From contig CALVGF010000005.1 of assembly GCA_944327025.1 (NCBI GenBank), positions 83,515-147,514 of the forward strand: a stretch of 64,000 nucleotides of DNA, written 5' to 3'. Made by a program: the position numbers and the translations under genes. The DNA is from Avelusimicrobium excrementipullorum. Its GTDB lineage: Bacteria; Elusimicrobiota; Elusimicrobia; Elusimicrobiales; Elusimicrobiaceae. This document shows, in pieces, positions 59,811 through 64,000 of this stretch. A model generated the notes under the pieces. It was not told the origin of the DNA. It saw only the letters and a program-made list of their open reading frames with translations, and made no database searches. The first letter of the stretch is position 1. Each line of letters begins with the position of its first letter.

Positions 59811-60941
59811 TTACGGCACCTTAATAAAAATCAGCTTGCGCAGCACGACGGCCAGCAGCAAAAGCCCCAGCCCCGCCAGCAGGAAGGGACGGTAGGCGTC
59901 GTGCTGGCTCACGCGCGCGGCCTGCGTAAAGTCGGTCTTTTCCAGGCGGTTGATTTCATCGTAAATATTTTGCAGTTCCATTTCATTCTTTGCGCGGTAA
60001 AACTGCCCGCCCGTGGCCTTGGCTATTTCCATCAGCAGGCCTTCGTCAATTTCATCTTCGCGGCTGGAAAAAATGGTTGTGCCCGGGGGGCTGGCCGTAG
60101 CGATGGTGTATACCTTAATGCCGTAGGCGGCGGCCGCTTTGGCGGCCAGCAGCGGGTCCAGCGCGCCGGCATTATTGGAGCCGTCGGTCAGCAGCAGAAT
60201 AATTTTACTCTTGGCCGTGCTGTCTTTTAAATGGCTGGAGGCCACGCCCAGCGCGTCGCCGATGGCGGTTAAGTTCGGGTCCACAATGCCCAGGTATAAA
60301 GAAGCCACCAGCTCCTGCACCGCGTCATGGTCCAGCGTCAGCGGCGCGGCCAGAGAGGCGTAGCGGGCAAACATCACCAGGCCGATGCGGTCGTTAAAGC
60401 GTTTGCCGATAAAATTAACGGCGGTTTTCTGTGCGGCGGCGAAGCGGGTGGGGTAAAAGTCGCGGTTATTCATGCTGGCCGATACGTCTATAATCATCAT
60501 GATGTCTATGCCCTGGGTGGGGGGGAGTTTGGACGTACTGACGCTTACGGGCCGCGCCAGCGCAATAATAAACAGGCACAGCGCCCCTAGTGCAAGCCCC
60601 AGCGGCAGGCGGCGCGTCAGCGCGGCGCGCAGGGAAAAAGACTGCTGTAAAAATCCGGCCAGCGGATAATCGGCCGTTTGGCGGAAGCGTCTTCCCCAAA
60701 ATACATGCGCCGCCAGCAGTACGGTGGGCAACAGAAGCAGCAGCAGGAAATACGGATTTAAAAACGTAAACCGTCCGCCCGCGGCGCGCTGGGCCAGCAT
60801 GCCCGCTGCCAGCAGCAGCGTGGTGCAGGTGAACACCAGCACGGCTCCGCCCGTGACACGCGGGAAACGGCGCAGCAGCGCAGAAGCCACCAGCGAAAGC
60901 ATCAATAAACCTAAAGATACCAAAAACCAGGAGGAAAACAT
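59811..60941 (-). CDS. batA: BatA-like von Willebrand factor A membrane protein
   Basis: A 376-residue protein with three N-terminal membrane segments, a VWA domain with complete MIDAS (IDVSASM, TAIGDALG, LTDGSNN), and a C-terminal helix (PFLLAGLGLLLLAVVL). It has one extra N-terminal helix compared with common BatA proteins. The start overlaps the upstream stop by one base (TGATG), so translation is coupled. Confidence 0.9.
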   Translation of the reverse strand: MFSSWFLVSLGLLMLSLVASALLRRFPRVTGGAVLVFTCTTLLLAAGMLAQRAAGGRFTFLNPYFLLLLLLPTVLLAAHVFWGRRFRQTADYPLAGFLQQSFSLRAALTRRLPLGLALGALCLFIIALARPVSVSTSKLPPTQGIDIMMIIDVSASMNNRDFYPTRFAAAQKTAVNFIGKRFNDRIGLVMFARYASLAAPLTLDHDAVQELVASLYLGIVDPNLTAIGDALGVASSHLKDSTAKSKIILLLTDGSNNAGALDPLLAAKAAAAYGIKVYTIATASPPGTTIFSSREDEIDEGLLMEIAKATGGQFYRAKNEMELQNIYDEINRLEKTDFTQAARVSQHDAYRPFLLAGLGLLLLAVVLRKLIFIKVP

Positions 60942-61882
60942 CAGCGGACCTCCTCTTGCGCCGGCGCAGGGCGCGGCGTGGTTTCTTTCACTAATTTCTG
61001 TACGGTGCCCACGTCCTGCTGCATGGTTTGTTGGGCGGGAGTGACTTTGGCAAACTTCACCAAATCAGACGAATTTAAATATTCACGCAGCGGCAGAAGC
61101 AGGTTTTTAAGCTGCGGGATTTTGCGGGCGCGGCGCAGCAGTTCGGCCGAGGTGTCCGATGAAACGTCCTGCTTAAACCGCCGCCAAAAATATTCACGCA
61201 GAATATCGCCCAGTTCAATATAAAACATTTTATACTGTGCCCGTTCCCACAGGCCGCTTTGCAGCAGGGCCTCTATTTTGGACAGGGCAATTACGTCGGC
61301 GGGGCGGTTGTCCTGGATTTGGGCCAGCTCTTTGGCGCGGCTGCGCGCGTCTTTGTAAAACTTCCGCGCCACATACGCAATCAGCCCCAGCACAATGAGG
61401 CACAAAAGCCAAATCAGCAGACTGGAAGGAATATAGGGCGGGCGGATATCGCGCAACGTCTGCTCGTCAAAATATTTGACGGGTTTCACGTCAATTTGCA
61501 CCTGTTCGGAACGGGCGGAAGCGAGGGTTTGCCCGCCGGTCTGTTCTTTAAGGTTAAAGGTTACGGCCGTAAATGTGGATACGCCCAGCGTAAAGGGCAT
61601 AAACGTCAAATCATAAGCCACCGTGCCGGGGGAGAGCTTTTCCTGCTTTTCCGCCGTCAGTTCAAAGCCTTCCGGCAGGGTTTCTTTGTCCAGCTCCACC
61701 ACATAGCCGGGCGTGTGGGAAAGCTCAAACCGCGTGTCAAACGCCGCGGCAAAAGAAGTTTGCTGTGGCACCTGCTGTGCCGTCAGATTGATACGGCTGC
61801 CCGCGGTCTGCGGCGCGGCGGGCTGCTGGGCCGGCGCTGTCAGGGGAGATAAGCATAAAATGAGTAAAAGCAGTTTTTTCAT
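60941..61882 (-). CDS. Bat operon membrane protein of the BatD/DUF4381-like type
   Basis: A 313-residue protein with a signal peptide (MKKLLLLILCLSPLTAPA), a periplasmic beta-rich domain (AFDTRFELSHTPGYVVELDKETL), one membrane helix near residue 160 (SLLIWLLCLIVLGLIAYVA) and a helical cytoplasmic tail. The tail pattern (IEALLQSGLWERAQYKMFYIELGDILREYFW) is common in genes between DUF58 and batA. Its function is unknown, but position and coupling (ATGA and TGATG overlaps) tie it to the complex. Confidence 0.78.
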   Translation of the reverse strand: MKKLLLLILCLSPLTAPAQQPAAPQTAGSRINLTAQQVPQQTSFAAAFDTRFELSHTPGYVVELDKETLPEGFELTAEKQEKLSPGTVAYDLTFMPFTLGVSTFTAVTFNLKEQTGGQTLASARSEQVQIDVKPVKYFDEQTLRDIRPPYIPSSLLIWLLCLIVLGLIAYVARKFYKDARSRAKELAQIQDNRPADVIALSKIEALLQSGLWERAQYKMFYIELGDILREYFWRRFKQDVSSDTSAELLRRARKIPQLKNLLLPLREYLNSSDLVKFAKVTPAQQTMQQDVGTVQKLVKETTPRPAPAQEEVR

Positions 61883-62775
61883 CTTCGTAACTTCCGTGCA
61901 CGGCGTTTGAAAAATTCAATCACAGGGTCCGCCGGAGGCTGGGCGGTGTCTACCAAAATGGCCTCTATTTTCAGCGGGCTGAACAGGTGCAGCAACTGTT
62001 CGCTCCACACTTCGCGACGCAGGGCCAGCAGGCGGTTTAAATCCGAAGAAGCGAGCGATAAAAATTTTTCTTCGCCCGTTTCGGGGTCCTGTACGTCCAG
62101 GCAGGCGTGCACCGCGGGCAGGGCGCGCTCCAGGCGGTCCTCTATAATCACGGGGATTAAATCAAATTTTTTGGCGGCCAGGCGCAGCGGCTGGGCGAAG
62201 GTTTCGGGTTCGGCCAGGAAATCGGAAATGAAAATCAAAATACCCTGGCGCTTGATGACTTTGCTTAAGGTGGTTAATGCCAGCGAAATGTCCGTGCCCG
62301 TACCGCGGGGCTCAAAAGCCACCAGCTCGCGTATCAGACGTAAAATATGCTTTTTGCCCTTTTTGGGGGGAACGAAAAGTTCTATCTGGTCCGAGAATAA
62401 CAGCAGGCCCACTTTGTCGCCGTTTTTTAAGGCGGAAAAAGCAAACAGCGCGGCCAGCTCCGCGGCGGCCTCCTGTTTAAATTTGTCAAAAGAGCCAAAA
62501 CGCTGGGAGGCCGACACGTCGCAGGCAATCATCAGCGTCAGTTCGCGCTCTTCATTGAATTTTTTGACGTAAGGGGTGCCGCTGCGCGCGGTGACGTTCC
62601 AGTCTATGCTGCGCACGTCGTCGCCCGGGGTATATTCGCGTACTTCGGCAAATTCTATCCCCTGGCCTTTGAACGCGCTGAGATACTCTCCGGCAAAGGT
62701 TTCTTCCACCAGCTTGCCGGTTTGTATTTCAATCTGCCGTACCTTTTTTAAAATGTCGGCGGTGTCCATGCGCAT
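61879..62775 (-). CDS. DUF58 domain protein
   Basis: A 298-residue cytosolic protein of the MoxR-associated DUF58 family. It has the hallmark REYTPGDDVRSIDWNVTAR, followed by a VWA-like fold with DVSASQ and ISDFL. DUF58 proteins are thought to work with the MoxR ATPase on the VWA proteins. It lies 21 bp after moxR. Two start codons are close (ATGCGCATG); either fits. Confidence 0.9.
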   Translation of the reverse strand: MRMDTADILKKVRQIEIQTGKLVEETFAGEYLSAFKGQGIEFAEVREYTPGDDVRSIDWNVTARSGTPYVKKFNEERELTLMIACDVSASQRFGSFDKFKQEAAAELAALFAFSALKNGDKVGLLLFSDQIELFVPPKKGKKHILRLIRELVAFEPRGTGTDISLALTTLSKVIKRQGILIFISDFLAEPETFAQPLRLAAKKFDLIPVIIEDRLERALPAVHACLDVQDPETGEEKFLSLASSDLNRLLALRREVWSEQLLHLFSPLKIEAILVDTAQPPADPVIEFFKRRARKLRR

Positions 62776-62796
62776 AACATCCGCTCCCCGCGCCGA

Positions 62797-63780
62797 TTAA
62801 GGTACGTCCACGGCTTCAAATATTTCTTTGACGATTTGGTCGGAGGTGATATTTTCCGCTTCGGCCTCATAAGAGAGCAGCACGCGGTGGCGCAGCACGT
62901 CCAGCCCCACGGCTTTGATGTCTTCCGGCGTCACGTAGCCGCGGCCGTTTAAGAAGGCGTAGGCTTTGGCCGCCTGCGTCAGGAAAATAGTCGCGCGCGG
63001 GCTGGCGCCGTAGGCAATAAAAGAGGCCAGTTTATCCAGCTTGTAGGCTTTGGGGTCGCGCGTGGCGAAAACGAGTTCCACAATATAATTCTTGATTTTT
63101 TCGTCCACATAAATGCCGTCCACCACCTGGCGCGCCTTTAAAATCATTTCCGGCGTGACGGAAGTGTTCATTTTGATAGCCTGGTGGGAGGACATGCGCT
63201 CCAAAATCTGTTTTTCTTCTTCTTTGGTGGGGTATGTAATCAATACCTTGAGCATAAAACGGTCCACCTGCGCTTCGGGCAGCGGGTAGGTGCCTTCCTG
63301 CTCCACGGGGTTTTGCGTGGCCAGCACCATAAACGGCGCAGGCAGTTTATAGGTTTGCTCGCCGATAGTCACCTGCCGCTCCTGCATGGCTTCCAGCAGG
63401 GCGCTTTGCACCTTGGCGGGGGAACGGTTGATTTCGTCAGCCAGCACAAAGTTGGAAAAAATCGGCCCGCGTTTGGGGTAGAAAAGCCCGTCCTTGGGGT
63501 TGAAAATTAAAGTACCGGTAATATCGGCCGGCAGCAAATCCGGCGTAAACTGTATGCGCTGAAACTGGGCCTGCACGGCTGCGGCCAAGGTTTTGACGGC
63601 CAGGGTTTTGGCCAGGCCGGGCACACCTTCAATGAGAATATGCCCGTCAGCCAGCAGGGCCACCAGCATTTTTTCAAGCAGGTCTTCCTGTCCGACGATG
63701 ACTTTGCTTACTTCGCGTTTTAAATCCTGTAAAAACAGGCTTTCGTTTTGTACCTGTTTGTTTAGCGTGGTAATATCCAT
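62797..63780 (-). CDS. moxR: MoxR family AAA+ ATPase
   Basis: A 327-residue chaperone-like ATPase that heads the Bat operon. Walker A is GVPGLAKT, Walker B ADEINRS, sensor 1 ATQNPVEQEGTYPLPEAQVDRF, with ATP-side Arg residues near YGASPRATI. MoxR ATPases remodel VWA proteins or help load metal. GGGAGG is 6 nt before the ATG. A TATAAT at 63848-63853 on the minus strand is a possible -10 with a leader of about 60 nt. Confidence 0.94.
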   Translation of the reverse strand: MDITTLNKQVQNESLFLQDLKREVSKVIVGQEDLLEKMLVALLADGHILIEGVPGLAKTLAVKTLAAAVQAQFQRIQFTPDLLPADITGTLIFNPKDGLFYPKRGPIFSNFVLADEINRSPAKVQSALLEAMQERQVTIGEQTYKLPAPFMVLATQNPVEQEGTYPLPEAQVDRFMLKVLITYPTKEEEKQILERMSSHQAIKMNTSVTPEMILKARQVVDGIYVDEKIKNYIVELVFATRDPKAYKLDKLASFIAYGASPRATIFLTQAAKAYAFLNGRGYVTPEDIKAVGLDVLRHRVLLSYEAEAENITSDQIVKEIFEAVDVP

Positions 63781-63933
63781 AAACCCCTCCCAGAAAGCGC
63801 GGCGGCTTTTTACCTGCGGCGGGTAAGGACCGCCCCTTTTCCTTAATTATAACTAAAAACACCAAACCTGTGCATAGCAAGTAAAAGGATTAAAAGTATT
63901 TTTTCTGTCCGGCGTTTTTAAAACCCCTATTGC

Positions 63934-63961
63934 TTGACTTGTTTTTTTTTTTTGCTACAGT
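63934..63961 (+). promoter_or_regulatory. Promoter with T12 spacer at the window end
   Basis: TTGACT, spacer of TG, twelve T and GC (16 bp), then TACAGT. It matches the prepilin promoter at 31 kb in both boxes, spacing and T-run length. Confidence 0.7.
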
Positions 63962-63995
63962 TTCGGAGTGTAAACACCTTTTTTGGAGGGCGCTT

Positions 63996-64000
63996 ATGAA
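63996..64000 (+). CDS. Start of a gene running off the right edge
   Basis: Only ATG and two further bases are visible, preceded by GGAGGG 5 nt away. Because the promoter copies the prepilin promoter, I predict another prepilin, but no coding sequence can be seen. Confidence 0.4.

Noticed and set aside
46..63999. Search for tRNA, rRNA, tmRNA, CRISPR arrays, transposases, integrases and att sites
   Set aside because: No cloverleaf with a TTCRA arm, no regular spaced repeats and no recombinase motifs were seen in any gap. A covariance-model scan would be needed to exclude divergent RNAs.

Overview
The window looks like a chromosomal segment of a diderm, probably gut-associated member of the Elusimicrobiota (an Elusimicrobium/Avelusimicrobium-type lineage). 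That placement is an inference. It rests on two prepilins with the core FTLIELLVVVLIIGIL, on GmhA (heptose for LPS), on a predicted beta-barrel protein ending in Phe, and on many lipoproteins and TPR proteins at mid-range GC. I recognised no rRNA, tRNA, CRISPR array, transposase or phage gene. The DNA is mostly housekeeping and envelope genes with short intergenic gaps, many ATGA-type overlaps, and clear hairpin-plus-T terminators between convergent units.

Layout. 1-0.7 kb: C-terminal end of a Cys-rich surface-type protein. 0.8-6 kb: secreted TPR protein with rsmA, convergent glutamate formimidoyltransferase, cold-shock protein and a MATE exporter. 6-14.4 kb (minus): a giant secreted alpha-2-macroglobulin without thioester, argS, and rsfS with a lysine/alanine tail. 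14.4-16.8 kb: rsmI, tsaC-like gene and an orphan histidine kinase. 16.9-20.6 kb: PBP4-type dacB, mgsA and an unknown membrane protein. 20.7-25.8 kb: tandem M24 Xaa-Pro peptidases and efp, a DUF192 gene, an outer-membrane protein and a secreted protein. 25.8-30.7 kb: metK, exoA/xth, and the DUF192 / M20 peptidase / ferritin-VIT1 operon. 30.7-37.7 kb: accessory zone with palindromic repeats, two prepilin genes, POT transporter, MBL lipoprotein, pyrimidine phosphorylase, TPR protein and a frameshifted acetyltransferase remnant. 37.8-45.2 kb: operon ileS, lspA, TPR lipoprotein, degenerate P1B-type ATPase, queF and a membrane-anchored protein. 45.3-51.5 kb: plsY-gpsA-HU, a trypsin-like protease, miaA-hflX, a small protein with a highly structured upstream region, and a PilZ protein. 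51.5-55.6 kb: gmhA-rpiB-pgi, then miaB-PilZ. 55.6-63.8 kb: complete moxR-DUF58-bat operon. The last bases hold a promoter and the first codon of another gene.

The signals I would follow up are of five kinds. (1) At least eight genes have a -10 box 6-7 nt before their ATG and no Shine-Dalgarno, so leaderless transcription seems common here. A recurrent extended -10 of the form TGCTAnnnT goes with it. (2) Prepilin-type promoters carry a 12-nt T homopolymer between -35 and -10, which suits slippage-based phase variation. (3) A dispersed palindromic repeat family has one copy translated as the leader peptide of a prepilin. (4) Several enzymes have changed signature residues: the P1B ATPase, the EF-P tip, and the ArgS HIGH motif. 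(5) A dense set of hairpins upstream of a 70-residue protein may be an RNA element.
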